Positions 24,760-34,575 of a stretch of 64,000 nucleotides of DNA are shown here, piece after piece. The position numbers were made by a program, and so were the translations under genes. The stretch is from Morganella psychrotolerans (GTDB lineage Bacteria; Pseudomonadota; Gammaproteobacteria; Enterobacterales; Enterobacteriaceae). Location of the stretch: NCBI RefSeq assembly GCF_001676155.1, contig NZ_LZEW01000023.1, forward strand, positions 310,001 through 374,000, in the 5' to 3' direction. Positions within the stretch are counted from its first letter, which is position 1; each line of letters starts with the position of its first letter. Under the pieces are notes generated by a model. It saw only the letters and a list, made by a program, of their open reading frames with translations. It did not search any database and was not told the DNA's origin.

Positions 24760-26112
24760 TTATTCTCTCTCTATCGTGACAGCGGTGCTGTCAATATGGC
24801 GGACTACACCACTGATACTGGCATGAACCGGTGCGCCCAGCGCTTTTTCCGGGATCGCGGCGATAAGCATACCGGCGGTAACTTTATCACCGGCACTGAC
24901 CACAGGTACTGCCGGTGCGCCAATGTGCTGGCGCAGCGGAATAATGACCTGCTGCGGCGCGTAAATATCATCTGTCATCGGCGCTTTGTGCATGTACTGC
25001 GTCAGTTCCAGGCGGCGGACAAGCCGTTTTACCGGCAGCATCCGGTGTTGTGCCATCGGATCTTCCGGGCGCAATTCGCCTTCGTAGCGGATCCCTTCTT
25101 CGCGCAGCTTCACTTTCAGCATCTGATTCAGGCGCATCGGGGAGATTTCAACCGGGCAGGACCAGGCTTCACAAATCGCACATTCCGAGCAGGTCAGTGC
25201 TGCCACGACCGCTGACGGAGACGAAATTTGCTCGTAACCCACCGCGCGGACAATCAGGTGCGGCGGCAGTTCGTGACCTATAATATGGCGCGGGCAAAGC
25301 TCGGTACACATTCCGCACTGTTCGCACACTGTGCGCGCCTGGTTAATCACCGTGCGCTCTGAGCGCGTACGGCGCTGAATTAAAATATGATCGTCCGGCA
25401 GCACTAATAACCCGCCGGTCGTTTTGGTCACAGCATCATCGAGTGATGTCTGTAATTTTCCCATCATCGGCCCGCCGTTAATATAAGCAGGGTTACTGAT
25501 GGTTACGCCACCTGCCAGCGCCAGCACTTCACGCAGTGAGGTGCCTACAGGGACGGAAAGCGTGACCGGATGATGAACCGCACCATTGACGGTTAAGACC
25601 CGGTAAATCACTGCCTGTTCTTTTTCAACGGCATACGCCACATTGATCAGTGTCTGGACGTTGCTCACCACCACACCAACCGCGAGCGGCAGTGCCGCAG
25701 GTGGTACGCGTCGTCCGGTTGCCAGCCAGATGGTGATCACTTCATCACCTGCCGGGTAGACATCCGGTAAAATATGTAGACGAAGGGTATCAGGCAGCCT
25801 GGCATTCAGGATATCAATAGCCGCCTGATATTTACCCTTTATGGCAATAATGCCTTCTTTTGCGCCGGTCGCCCGCATGGCATACAGCAAGCCACGGATC
25901 AGGGTATCAGCTTCACGGACAGCAAGTTGCTGATCCACCTGCAAAAGCGGCTCACATTCGGCCGCATTCACAAGGTAAATTTCAGCCTGCGCCGCCAGCT
26001 TAACGTGAGTCGGGAACCCCGCTCCGCCTGCGCCGACGACACCTGCATCCTGCACCCGCTGACGAATAATGTCGGGTCCGCACTCATGCAGACCCGCAGT
26101 CAGGTTACTCAT
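24760..26112 (-). CDS. pduS: PduS-like cobalamin reductase (RnfC-type flavo-iron-sulfur protein)
   Basis: This 450-residue protein matches PduS, a cobalamin reductase of propanediol microcompartments. It has an N-terminal FMN/NADH-binding RnfC-like part (GVVGAGGAGFPTHVKL, then NAAECEPLL), a SLBB region (GGVTISNPAYINGGPMMG), two 4Fe-4S motifs (CEQCGMCTELCPR and CSECAICEAWSCPV) and a C-terminal lipoyl-like hybrid motif. It overlaps the end of eutK by eight bases and is followed by the PduT-like shell gene. It would reduce cob(III)- or cob(II)alamin for EutT in the same compartment. Its presence in an otherwise canonical eut operon is the main deviation from the E. coli order. Confidence 0.9.
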   Translation of the reverse strand: MSNLTAGLHECGPDIIRQRVQDAGVVGAGGAGFPTHVKLAAQAEIYLVNAAECEPLLQVDQQLAVREADTLIRGLLYAMRATGAKEGIIAIKGKYQAAIDILNARLPDTLRLHILPDVYPAGDEVITIWLATGRRVPPAALPLAVGVVVSNVQTLINVAYAVEKEQAVIYRVLTVNGAVHHPVTLSVPVGTSLREVLALAGGVTISNPAYINGGPMMGKLQTSLDDAVTKTTGGLLVLPDDHILIQRRTRSERTVINQARTVCEQCGMCTELCPRHIIGHELPPHLIVRAVGYEQISSPSAVVAALTCSECAICEAWSCPVEISPMRLNQMLKVKLREEGIRYEGELRPEDPMAQHRMLPVKRLVRRLELTQYMHKAPMTDDIYAPQQVIIPLRQHIGAPAVPVVSAGDKVTAGMLIAAIPEKALGAPVHASISGVVRHIDSTAVTIERE

Positions 26113-26671
26113 CGCGGTTTCCTTCCTGTTTCATCCGGTAGCGACTGCCGCGTTTGCGCAGTTTTCCCTGTTTAAACAGGCTTTCCAGCGCATCGCGGCT
26201 CTCTTCAATCAGGCAACTGAAGTGCATAGCGGCTTCACCGGCGGTCACACCATGACGATGCTGTGCATTCGCGGTAAACGCCAGCAGAGCATCCGTATCC
26301 GGTGCATTTACGGCTTCAGCCACAGGTGCGGAAACCGGCGCGGCAACAGGTGCAGCCGCCGGTGCCGGAGACTGCGGTTTGACCTTAACCGGTACGCCGC
26401 TGAACCCGGTGACCAGCCATTCGGTATCACTGTCAGGGCGTCCGATCACTTTATGACCAACCACTTTGCCGGTGCGTGACGCGGCGGCAATGCCCGCATC
26501 AACAGCAGCGCGGCATGCCGCCAGATCGCCTTCAACAACAAGGGTCACCATCCCCGGGATCACCATTTCATAATTAAGGATGCGGACGTTGGCCGACTTG
26601 AGCATCGCATCCGCCGCATCAATGCCGGACACCAGACCGTACACTTCCAGTAATCCCAACGAATCGATCAT
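26105..26671 (-). CDS. eutK: EutK shell protein with C-terminal nucleic-acid-binding-like domain
   Basis: This 188-residue protein has an N-terminal BMC domain (LGLLEVYGLVSGIDAADAML start), a proline/alanine-rich linker (about 117-140), and a C-terminal winged-helix-like domain with basic residues (LFKQGKLRKRGSRYRMKQ). EutK is a minor shell protein of the ethanolamine microcompartment, and the C-terminal domain may bind nucleic acid. It is somewhat longer than the E. coli protein (166), mostly in the linker. Its end overlaps the PduS-like gene by eight bases. Confidence 0.9.
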   Translation of the reverse strand: MIDSLGLLEVYGLVSGIDAADAMLKSANVRILNYEMVIPGMVTLVVEGDLAACRAAVDAGIAAASRTGKVVGHKVIGRPDSDTEWLVTGFSGVPVKVKPQSPAPAAAPVAAPVSAPVAEAVNAPDTDALLAFTANAQHRHGVTAGEAAMHFSCLIEESRDALESLFKQGKLRKRGSRYRMKQEGNRDE

Positions 26672-26703
26672 GACCTCTCTCCTGTATTAATGACTGAACT
26701 GAC

Positions 26704-26784
26704 TATACCCTTATTCATTCAGACTGCAGGTGCTTTGGCGGCGTGAAGACAGCCGCCTGCCTGCATCCTGAATGACGTCGGGTA
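26704..26784. repeat. ERIC-type repeat fragment inside the eut operon
   Basis: About 81 bases with the outer ends TATACCCTTATTCATTCA and CATCCTGAATGACGTCGGGTA of the ERIC family and a deleted middle that forms its own hairpin. It fills the gap between eutL and eutK and would be transcribed as an internal hairpin. Confidence 0.75.
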
Positions 26785-26793
26785 CTCCCGGAC

Positions 26794-27450
26794 TCAGGCG
26801 CGCTGAATCGGGTTGCGGGCAATATCCAGAACCGCTTCGGTAAAGGCATTACACGCGGCCTGACATGCAGCCTGGCTGCCGGTCAGGAAGGCTGCTGAGT
26901 AGTTAGTTTCTGATGGCGGTGCCACATAGGTTGCTAACTGTACATCGGCGGCTTTCAGTGCGGCATCAATACCAAATGTCGCTTCCAGCGGCGGAGCCAC
27001 CAGATACGCAATCGGGTCACCGGCACGGATTTTATCACCCGATAAATATGACCCGGTACGGGACACCAGATGCGCCAGAAATGCGGTATCTTCTTTGTCA
27101 TTTGCCCAGCGGAATGCCGGACCTGACTCGATTGTTGCCATCATTGAGTCCAGACCCGCGCGTACTTCCGCAGGGTTCGGACCACCCAGCATAATCATCA
27201 CTTCGCCGGAAGTCGGTGACGGTGAGTTTGACGCTCCTGCATACAGGGAGCGCCCGAATACCACTTCCACCATCGCTTGCTTGGTTGCTTCATCAGCAGC
27301 GATATACGCCACATCATCAGAGTCAACAGTGATAAGACCCAGACTGCGGATGTGTTTCGGTAAATTCAGTTCACGGCAGAAATCTTGCTGCACATTAGCA
27401 ATCAGACGCATTGCAGTGATGTTCGGACGGATAAGATCTAATACAGGCAT
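26794..27450 (-). CDS. eutL: EutL trimeric shell protein
   Basis: EutL is a tandem-BMC-domain shell protein whose trimer has a gated central pore that can bind ethanolamine. The 218-residue length and the segments [16 protein letters not shown] (N-terminal) and [20 protein letters not shown] (C-terminal) match EutL of enterics. It follows eutC by 13 bases in the operon. Nothing is odd except the ERIC fragment directly downstream. Confidence 0.95.
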   Translation of the reverse strand: MPVLDLIRPNITAMRLIANVQQDFCRELNLPKHIRSLGLITVDSDDVAYIAADEATKQAMVEVVFGRSLYAGASNSPSPTSGEVMIMLGGPNPAEVRAGLDSMMATIESGPAFRWANDKEDTAFLAHLVSRTGSYLSGDKIRAGDPIAYLVAPPLEATFGIDAALKAADVQLATYVAPPSETNYSAAFLTGSQAACQAACNAFTEAVLDIARNPIQRA

Positions 27451-27463
27451 AGTAAATTCCCCG

Positions 27464-28357
27464 TTAGCGATTCATGTTGATGCCGGATGCTTTCTGCTCC
27501 AGCATACGTTTGGCTAAATCCACGATAACCGCGGCCGCTTCAACCGGTGGTGTACCGGAGCGGTGGATATTCGAGATACAGGTGCGGTCAGCTTCTACTG
27601 TGCCCGCAACCGTCGGTGAGTACACCGCGTAGCAGGAAAGACTTTCAGACTGTCCCAGACCCGGACGTTCGCCCACCAGCAGGATAACCACTTTCGCGCC
27701 GAGTATTTCACCGGCCTGGTCTTCAATCTTCACGCGACCATAGCGGACAAAGAACGGCGTGCCGACTTTCAGACCGGACTGCTCCAGACCTTTCATCAGC
27801 GGCGGCAGGATCTCATCATAGTTCGCTGTGACAGCATCCGTAGACAGACCATCAGAGATAATGACCTGCACATCCGGCGCCTGCACACACTTGGTTTTCA
27901 GCAGTTCGATGGATTCTTTATTCAGAATACGCCCCATATCCGGGCGGGTCAGATACTGGTTTTTGTCAGCAATTTCAGATTGCAGTTCCAGCAGATTCTG
28001 TTTTTTCACCCACTCAGCCGGGACTTCTTTCAGAACGGTATCTTTTGAACGGGAGTGATCTGCCAGGAAACGCAGCAGACTTTGTGTGCGCGGACGCACA
28101 CCGGCACGACCGGAGCAGACACGTGAACCGGTGCTGTTGCGCAGTTCCTGTAACACTTCGGCGCGGTGCGGGTTCTGAACCCCGATCCACTGTTTTGCTT
28201 CCTGAGAGCCGAGATCTAATGCAACTGACTCAACAGAGGTATTACCCTGATTCAGCGCCGCATGTGTCGCCGCAGCAACCGCTTCTGCATTGGTACCCGT
28301 GTGCCCCATCTGAGCCATCACGCTGCGTACAATGTCATTAATTTGTTTTTGATCCAT
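27464..28357 (-). CDS. eutC: Ethanolamine ammonia-lyase small subunit
   Basis: EutC pairs with EutB to form adenosylcobalamin-dependent ethanolamine ammonia-lyase, giving acetaldehyde and ammonia. The 297-residue protein begins [18 protein letters not shown], a short amphipathic helix of the kind that targets enzymes to the microcompartment, followed by a spacer rich in Ala and Thr. The corrin-binding core includes [19 protein letters not shown]. It lies 18 bases after eutB. Standard length. Confidence 0.95.
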   Translation of the reverse strand: MDQKQINDIVRSVMAQMGHTGTNAEAVAAATHAALNQGNTSVESVALDLGSQEAKQWIGVQNPHRAEVLQELRNSTGSRVCSGRAGVRPRTQSLLRFLADHSRSKDTVLKEVPAEWVKKQNLLELQSEIADKNQYLTRPDMGRILNKESIELLKTKCVQAPDVQVIISDGLSTDAVTANYDEILPPLMKGLEQSGLKVGTPFFVRYGRVKIEDQAGEILGAKVVILLVGERPGLGQSESLSCYAVYSPTVAGTVEADRTCISNIHRSGTPPVEAAAVIVDLAKRMLEQKASGINMNR

Positions 28358-28375
28358 GATGATTTACCTCAACAA

Positions 28376-29737
28376 TCAGAAGAACAGTGACGGGTCACCG
28401 GCACGGTTGGTAAGACGTCCGTTTTCCATCAGCCCCATCGTTTCCAGCCAGGCTTCGAATTCCGGCGCAGGGCGCAGACCGAGTAACTGGCGGACGGTGG
28501 CGATATCGTGGAACGCGGTAGTCTGGTAGTTGAGCATGATGTCATCACCCAGCGGCATCCCGATGATGAAGTTACAGCCCGCAGACGCCAGCAGGATCAT
28601 CAGGTTCTCGTTGAGGTTCTGGTCTGCATCCGCATGGTTGGTGTAACAGCAGTCACAACCCATGGAGATACCGCTCAGTTTACCCATGAAGTGATCTTCA
28701 AGACCGGCACGGATGATCTGGCGGTCGTTATAGAGATATTCAGGTCCGATAAAACCAACAACGGTATTAACCATAAACGGATCGTAATGACGCGCCAGTC
28801 CGTAATTACGGGCTTCCATAGTGACCTGGTCAGCGCCGTAGTGAGCGCCTGCTGACAGCGCAGAACCCTGTCCGGTTTCAAAATAGAGGCAGTTAGGTCC
28901 GGCAATGCGGTTATACTGCGCGCCTACGTGGCGGGCTTCATCCAGCATTTCCAGCTCAACACCAAACTCACGCAGACCTTTTTCACTACCACAAATACTC
29001 TGGAAAATCAGACCGCCCGGCGCACCGCGCTTGATCGCTTCCATCTGAGTAGTAACGTGTGATAACACACAACCCTGTGTCGGAATGTCGTATTTGTCGA
29101 TGATGCCGTAGATAGCATCCAGCACGCGGCTGAGGTTATCCACATCATCGGTGACCGGGTTGACGCCGATAACCGCGTCACCACAACCATAAGAAAGACC
29201 TTCATAGATTTGTGCAACAATACTCTGCACTTCATCACGGGTGTCATTCGGCTGTAAACGTCCGCTGAAGTGACCCGGCAGACCCATGGTGTTATTCGCA
29301 CGTTTTACGACAGGAATCTTCTTCGCGCCGTAGATAAGGTCAGCGTTAGAGCAGATTTTCGCCACACCGGCGATAACTTCAGACGTCAGCCCTTTGCGCA
29401 GCAGGTTGATGTTATCAAGAGTCGTGGTGTCGCTCAGTACATGCTCGCGCAGGTCGCCGATAGTCCAGTTTTTGACACGGTTATATTCCGTCTCATTAAT
29501 ATCATCCTGGATAAGACGGGTAACACAGTCTTCTTCATACGGAACAACCGGATTATTGCGGACATCTGCAATAGTCAGGTCAGCGAGCACTTGTTTTGCC
29601 GCTACACGTTCCTGCGAGTTACTTGCCGCAACACCCGCCAGGATATCACCGGAGCGGAGTTCGTTAGCTTTCGCGAGGACGTCTTTGACGTCCCGGAACT
29701 GATAGGTCTGACCAAACAGCGTTGTTTTTAATTTCAT
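28376..29737 (-). CDS. eutB: Ethanolamine ammonia-lyase large subunit
   Basis: EutB is the catalytic TIM-barrel subunit of ethanolamine ammonia-lyase. At 453 residues it equals the E. coli protein in length and is highly conserved, with KKIPVVKRANNTMGLPGHFS, the substrate-binding GCGDAVIGVNPVTDD, and a late CDCCYTNHADADQNLNE motif. It needs adenosylcobalamin made by EutT and a chaperone, EutA, encoded just upstream. No irregularity was seen. Confidence 0.97.
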   Translation of the reverse strand: MKLKTTLFGQTYQFRDVKDVLAKANELRSGDILAGVAASNSQERVAAKQVLADLTIADVRNNPVVPYEEDCVTRLIQDDINETEYNRVKNWTIGDLREHVLSDTTTLDNINLLRKGLTSEVIAGVAKICSNADLIYGAKKIPVVKRANNTMGLPGHFSGRLQPNDTRDEVQSIVAQIYEGLSYGCGDAVIGVNPVTDDVDNLSRVLDAIYGIIDKYDIPTQGCVLSHVTTQMEAIKRGAPGGLIFQSICGSEKGLREFGVELEMLDEARHVGAQYNRIAGPNCLYFETGQGSALSAGAHYGADQVTMEARNYGLARHYDPFMVNTVVGFIGPEYLYNDRQIIRAGLEDHFMGKLSGISMGCDCCYTNHADADQNLNENLMILLASAGCNFIIGMPLGDDIMLNYQTTAFHDIATVRQLLGLRPAPEFEAWLETMGLMENGRLTNRAGDPSLFF

Positions 29738-29748
29738 ATAACGTTCCC

Positions 29749-31167
29749 TCAGGAAGGAAATGCGAGTGATTTAACAGTAACAGGGACGACCGAACCGCTG
29801 AACAGCGGTGAGCCGATATCGATATAATCGCCCGTACGCGTAATAACTTCGTCAATGACAGCCAGTTCGCGGCCGTTCATCAGCGGGCGCAGCAGCATAC
29901 CCAGCGCCTTACCAAAATCCTGACCGGCGATCACCAGCAGCGGCATGGTGTTCGGGTACATTTTTGTAAAGCGTTCCAGGGCATCAATGCAGAACTGCAC
30001 CGAGGCGTAACTGGTCGGCAGAGAGTCCGGCAGAGAGAGTGCGTAAAGATCCTGCTGCGGATTAAGATCCATCTGCGTCAGGGCACGGCTCCAGGTATTG
30101 ACCAGATCTTCATCATCCGCACGACCGAGTGCCGGGTGGACAACCGGGATATTGCGGATTGGCAAGGTGATGCTGTCCAGCCAGATAGTGCTGCCGGAGA
30201 GTGATAAGGTATGCGCACCGGCTCCGATAACTGTCGCGCGGACAGTCTGCGCCGGGGTCTGCATTGGTAATGCATTGAAATTGGCATCGCGGCGGATAGC
30301 CTGTGCCAGCAGAGGACCGATATCCCCGAAACGGAAATCATTACCGGTTTCAGGATTGCTGTAGCACTCACCGACACCGCCGGAAAGTGTGACTGCGTAA
30401 TAGGAACTGTTTTCCGGCAAACCATCCGTCATCAGTAATTCACGACCTAGCGGCGATAACTTCCCGCTGATCACTTCATACAGCAGTTCACTCATGCGAT
30501 CGGCAATGATATTGAGCTGTGCGACAGTCAGTGACATCGGATCTGTCTGCTCCCCGAAACAATCGCGGGCAATCAGACGACCGGGCGCATGCACATAACT
30601 GACACGCCCGTTGGTATCCGTTTCAAACAGACGCCCGCCGACATTCAGACAGGCAGAGCTGATAACATGACCGGCTTCGAACAGCACATAGTTTGCTGTG
30701 CCGCCGCCGATATCAATGTTCAGCACCCGCGCCATCTTCTGCTCAGAGAGTGTCTGTGCGCCGGAGCCGAAACCGGCAATCACCGATTCCAGATGCGGAC
30801 CGGCAGTAGCTACCACGAAATCCCCCAGTTTCTGGGATAACGCCACCACAGCAGGACGCGCATTGCGGGTTTTTGCCGTTTCACCGGTAATGATGATGGC
30901 ACCGGAATCTATCGTCGCAGGATCCATTCCGGCGGCGTTATATTGTGCCAGCACCAGCGCCAGCAGCTCCTCTTCACGCAGATGACCATCTTTGTCCACC
31001 GGCGTGAATAATATCGGGCTCTGCCAGATAATCGAGCGATCCACAAACTCATAGCGCGGCACCTGTGACACCGCCGCGCGGTTTACCAGAACAAGACGGG
31101 AGAAGATCACCTGAGTGGTGGTCGTGCCCACATCAATACCGACACTTAAGAGTTCGAGGGTTTTCAT
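29749..31167 (-). CDS. eutA: EutA reactivating factor for ethanolamine ammonia-lyase
   Basis: EutA uses ATP to swap damaged cobalamin out of ethanolamine ammonia-lyase. This 472-residue protein has the ASKHA-type ATPase motifs SVGIDVGTTTTQVIFS at the N-terminus and LNIDIGGGTANYVLFE in the middle. It overlaps eutH by four bases and precedes eutB by 11 bases. Length is close to the E. coli protein (467). Confidence 0.95.
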   Translation of the reverse strand: MKTLELLSVGIDVGTTTTQVIFSRLVLVNRAAVSQVPRYEFVDRSIIWQSPILFTPVDKDGHLREEELLALVLAQYNAAGMDPATIDSGAIIITGETAKTRNARPAVVALSQKLGDFVVATAGPHLESVIAGFGSGAQTLSEQKMARVLNIDIGGGTANYVLFEAGHVISSACLNVGGRLFETDTNGRVSYVHAPGRLIARDCFGEQTDPMSLTVAQLNIIADRMSELLYEVISGKLSPLGRELLMTDGLPENSSYYAVTLSGGVGECYSNPETGNDFRFGDIGPLLAQAIRRDANFNALPMQTPAQTVRATVIGAGAHTLSLSGSTIWLDSITLPIRNIPVVHPALGRADDEDLVNTWSRALTQMDLNPQQDLYALSLPDSLPTSYASVQFCIDALERFTKMYPNTMPLLVIAGQDFGKALGMLLRPLMNGRELAVIDEVITRTGDYIDIGSPLFSGSVVPVTVKSLAFPS

Positions 31168-32435
31168 GCGCGGCTTTCCTCCGCTGCATTGTCAGCCTGT
31201 GCTTCAGCGTCTGCTGCGATATCTTCCTGCTCAATATTTTTCGGCATCATAATGATGGCAACAACAATCGCCGTAATACCGCCCACAATTTTGCCGACGA
31301 TCATCGGGAAAATCATCGGTGCCATATTCGCTGCCACGAAACCTAAGTGGTCACCGAGTGCGAACGCCGCTGAAACAGAGAATGCGCAGTTAATGACTTT
31401 GCCGCGGGTATCCATGTTTTTCATCATGCCGAACATAGGGATGTTGTTCGCCAGTGTCGCGATCATGCCGCCGGCTGCAATATTGTTAATTTTCAGCAGG
31501 CTGCCGATTTTCATAAAGGATTTGTCAAACCAGCGGGTCAGCAGCAGCACCATTGGGTAAGCCCCTAACAGTACCGCAGAGATAGAACCGATAACTTCGA
31601 TGGCGCGCATCACTTGTCCCGGTACATCCCCTTCTGTCATAAAGATTGGGTCCAGCCCCGGGATAATATCCCAGCCCACAGTGAATTTAGCCACCGCAGC
31701 CGCCAGGCCGATAGTAATGATGCCGACCAGGATTTTGGCGAAAATCTGGAAGCCGTTGATCATTTTTTCAGGGATAAATTTCAGACCCAGACAAACCAGC
31801 GCAGCCACAATGATCACGGGGATCATATTGACCAGTAACATGGTCATGCTGAAATCAACAATCTCGCCGTTATATTCAACACCGGAGAACTTCGCGACCA
31901 GTCCGCCCGCAATACAGCCAATCGGAATGGTGACAATACCCGCCAGCACACCGAGTGCCAGAAAACGACGGTCTTTTTTATCGATAATGCCGAGTGCAAC
32001 AGGGATGGAAAACACCATAGTGGCACCCATCATGGAGGCTAACAGCACACCGGAATATAACCATGCTGCGGCGTCACCACCGGCAAGCTCTTTCGCGAGG
32101 AAGAAACCGCCCATGTCGATAGCCAGGATACTACCTGCAAATACTGACGGGTTCGCGCCCAGCATTTCATATACAGGGATAATGAGCGGCCCCAGCAACA
32201 TGGCAATAACCGGTGCCAGCGCAGTCATACCGACCATTGCCAGACCCAGCGCACCCATTGCCATGAACCCTTCTTCAAACTGCTCACCGGAACCGGCAAT
32301 GCCTTTCCCGACTTTACCCAGACCAATTTTACCGAGGATAGCTTCTGAACCGCCGAACTGATTAAAGATACGATCCACAGCGGCTATCAGCATAAAACTC
32401 ATCATGATGTACATGATAATTTCGTTAATGCCCAT
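31164..32435 (-). CDS. eutH: EutH ethanolamine transporter
   Basis: EutH is an inner membrane permease that brings protonated ethanolamine into the cell when it is scarce. The 423-residue protein has around ten hydrophobic segments and the conserved AIDMGGFFLAKELAG and GDHLGFVAANMAPMI. A C-terminal acidic/alanine tail (AADAEAQADNAAEESRA) makes it slightly longer than the E. coli form (408). It overlaps eutA by four bases. Confidence 0.93.
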   Translation of the reverse strand: MGINEIIMYIMMSFMLIAAVDRIFNQFGGSEAILGKIGLGKVGKGIAGSGEQFEEGFMAMGALGLAMVGMTALAPVIAMLLGPLIIPVYEMLGANPSVFAGSILAIDMGGFFLAKELAGGDAAAWLYSGVLLASMMGATMVFSIPVALGIIDKKDRRFLALGVLAGIVTIPIGCIAGGLVAKFSGVEYNGEIVDFSMTMLLVNMIPVIIVAALVCLGLKFIPEKMINGFQIFAKILVGIITIGLAAAVAKFTVGWDIIPGLDPIFMTEGDVPGQVMRAIEVIGSISAVLLGAYPMVLLLTRWFDKSFMKIGSLLKINNIAAGGMIATLANNIPMFGMMKNMDTRGKVINCAFSVSAAFALGDHLGFVAANMAPMIFPMIVGKIVGGITAIVVAIIMMPKNIEQEDIAADAEAQADNAAEESRA

Positions 32436-32480
32436 ACCTTACTCCTTCCGTGCCTGTCGCGCAGGCTGTTCTTATTTGAC

Positions 32481-33683
32481 TCAGGCAGATTCGTAAATCG
32501 CCGCTATCTGAGCCGCTGTGACCGCACGCGGGTTGGTTTTGATGCAGATATCCTGCAATGCTGCTTTTGCAAAACCATCAAAATCCTCACGTTTCCCGCC
32601 CAGAGCCGGCAGCGTTTGCGCAAGTTCCACGTCGCTAATCAGTTGTTCCACGGCCCCGATGGCCTCTATGTCGGTCATCTGACGCTGAGTCAGGGCATGA
32701 CCAATTTCGCTGTACGCCTGTTTGCACACCAGGCGGTTAAAACGCATCACCCACGGCAGCAGAATGGCGTTCGCCTTGCCGTGCGGAATGTTGTACGCCG
32801 CACCAATCTGGTGCGCCATCGCGTGACACAATCCCAGACCGGCATTGGAAAACGCCATACCGGCCATATAAGACGCCAGCATCATGTCTTCGCGTGCTTT
32901 AATATCATGACCCTGACCAACCGCCACCGGCAGGGCGTGGCTGATCATAGTGATCGCCCGCAACGCCAGCGCCTGTGTCAGCGGAGTGACATTGCTGGCA
33001 ACATAGGCTTCGATGGCATGTGTTAAGGCATCGATTCCGGTCATCGCAGTGATGTGCGGTGGCACGCCGAGTGTCAGACAGGCATCGATAATGGCAAGAT
33101 CAGGCAGTAACTGGCTGTGTGCCAGCACTTGTTTGATATGATTTTGTGCTTCAATAATGACGGAAACATTGGTGGCTTCAGAGCCTGTTCCGGCAGTGGT
33201 CGGGATAGCGATAAACGGCAGACGCGGATTCAGTGCCGCACCCGGCATTAAATTTGCCAGCGGCAGACCGGGATTCGCTGCCAGAACAGCAACTGCTTTT
33301 GCTGCATCGAGAACAGAACCGCCGCCGAGGGCGATGATCCCGTCACATTTCACTTTCAGCAGATGCTCAACAGTATTGAAGACATCTTTGTCCATCGGCT
33401 CACCCGGCGGGCACGACCAGATTTCATAGGCTATGCCGCTGCGGGTCAGATTACGTTCAAGCACGTCGGTCAGTCCGGCCTGTAATAACATGCCGTCAAC
33501 CATAATGAAAACGTGCTTAATACCGCGCTCAGCGAGAACATCCCCGCTGCGCCCGACCGCACCCGGACCGATTAATGTGGTTGGCGGAACAGAAAATTCG
33601 CGCACCTGACGGGCATTGACCAGGTCAAGTGCCTGATAGATTGCGGACTGCATCGCGTCCGCAGGTAATTTATTATCCGGCAT
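32481..33683 (-). CDS. eutG: EutG iron-dependent alcohol dehydrogenase
   Basis: EutG reduces acetaldehyde to ethanol with NADH and so recycles NAD within the compartment. The 400-residue protein has the group III alcohol dehydrogenase signatures GGGSVLDAAKAVA (nucleotide), PTTAGTGSEATNVSVI and the metal-binding GLCHAMAHQIGAAYNIPHG. The start MPDNKLPADAMQ is chosen because it overlaps eutJ by 11 bases in the usual eut manner. The N-terminal 30 residues form a helix that may act in encapsulation. Confidence 0.94.
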   Translation of the reverse strand: MPDNKLPADAMQSAIYQALDLVNARQVREFSVPPTTLIGPGAVGRSGDVLAERGIKHVFIMVDGMLLQAGLTDVLERNLTRSGIAYEIWSCPPGEPMDKDVFNTVEHLLKVKCDGIIALGGGSVLDAAKAVAVLAANPGLPLANLMPGAALNPRLPFIAIPTTAGTGSEATNVSVIIEAQNHIKQVLAHSQLLPDLAIIDACLTLGVPPHITAMTGIDALTHAIEAYVASNVTPLTQALALRAITMISHALPVAVGQGHDIKAREDMMLASYMAGMAFSNAGLGLCHAMAHQIGAAYNIPHGKANAILLPWVMRFNRLVCKQAYSEIGHALTQRQMTDIEAIGAVEQLISDVELAQTLPALGGKREDFDGFAKAALQDICIKTNPRAVTAAQIAAIYESA

Positions 33684-34518
33684 GATGCTTTTCCCCCTGA
33701 GATACACCGCAGACGGCAATCGCCAGCGGCGTCATAAAGATAGATTGCTGTGGTAGTACTACATTAAGATGCGGGAAACGCGCCTGAAACAACGGCTGCA
33801 CACCGGGCTGCATACAAGAGCCGCCCGCCAGCCAGAGTTCGGTCACATCTTCACCGCGAATATGATGTTCAACGATGTCCGTCATTTTCTCGTATACAGG
33901 ACGGATCACCGGCCAGATACTTTCACCGCGCTCACGTTTCATCTGCTCAGCGACTTCCAGTTCAATACGCTGATTACCCGCCAGGGTCAGAGAAATATGA
34001 TGTCCGCCGGTCGCTTCATCACCGGAACGGACAACCTCCCCGTTCTGCACGATAGCAATGCCGGTGGTGCCCCCGCCGATATCAACAACAGCGGCTTTAT
34101 CCAGCCCCATCATGTCAGCAACCGCAGACGGCTCATCCAGCACTTTTGAAACAGTAAGCCCGGCTGATTCCAGCACATTGACTGAAATGCGCGGGTCGGT
34201 TCCCGGCGGAAAAGAAGTGGTGGCGACCTCAAACCGGAAACCTAACTGTTTTTCCAGCGTATCCAGATGTTTATTGACGATAGTTACCGCACCGAAGAAA
34301 TCCCAGACAACGCCGTCACGGACAACATCTGCCCAGTCGAGGCACACCGCGACCGGCTGACCTTCTGCATTGACCACCATGGACACCACATCACAGGTGC
34401 CGAGATCAATCCCCAGCCATAACGGCGCATCTTTCTTCTCATCCGTTGCCGGCTGATTACAGATTGTCGCTGCCTGCTGTAAGCGTGATGCCAGCCATTC
34501 CTGATTGCGTTGAACCAT
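33673..34518 (-). CDS. eutJ: EutJ Hsp70/FtsA-like protein
   Basis: EutJ is a chaperone-like ASKHA ATPase of unsettled function in the ethanolamine operon. The 281-residue protein has the phosphate motifs LGIDLGTCDVVSMVV and AAVVDIGGGTTGIAIV and an adenosine loop LAGGSCMQPG. The start MVQRNQEW follows GGAGG with a good spacing; reading from 34566 would add residues from an AT-rich leader. It overlaps eutG by 11 bases. Confidence 0.93.
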   Translation of the reverse strand: MVQRNQEWLASRLQQAATICNQPATDEKKDAPLWLGIDLGTCDVVSMVVNAEGQPVAVCLDWADVVRDGVVWDFFGAVTIVNKHLDTLEKQLGFRFEVATTSFPPGTDPRISVNVLESAGLTVSKVLDEPSAVADMMGLDKAAVVDIGGGTTGIAIVQNGEVVRSGDEATGGHHISLTLAGNQRIELEVAEQMKRERGESIWPVIRPVYEKMTDIVEHHIRGEDVTELWLAGGSCMQPGVQPLFQARFPHLNVVLPQQSIFMTPLAIAVCGVSQGEKHHAG

Positions 34519-34575
34519 CGGTTCCTCCGGTTTTAATAAAAAAGGCGGTGAGATCGCAGATCTCACCGCAGTCGC

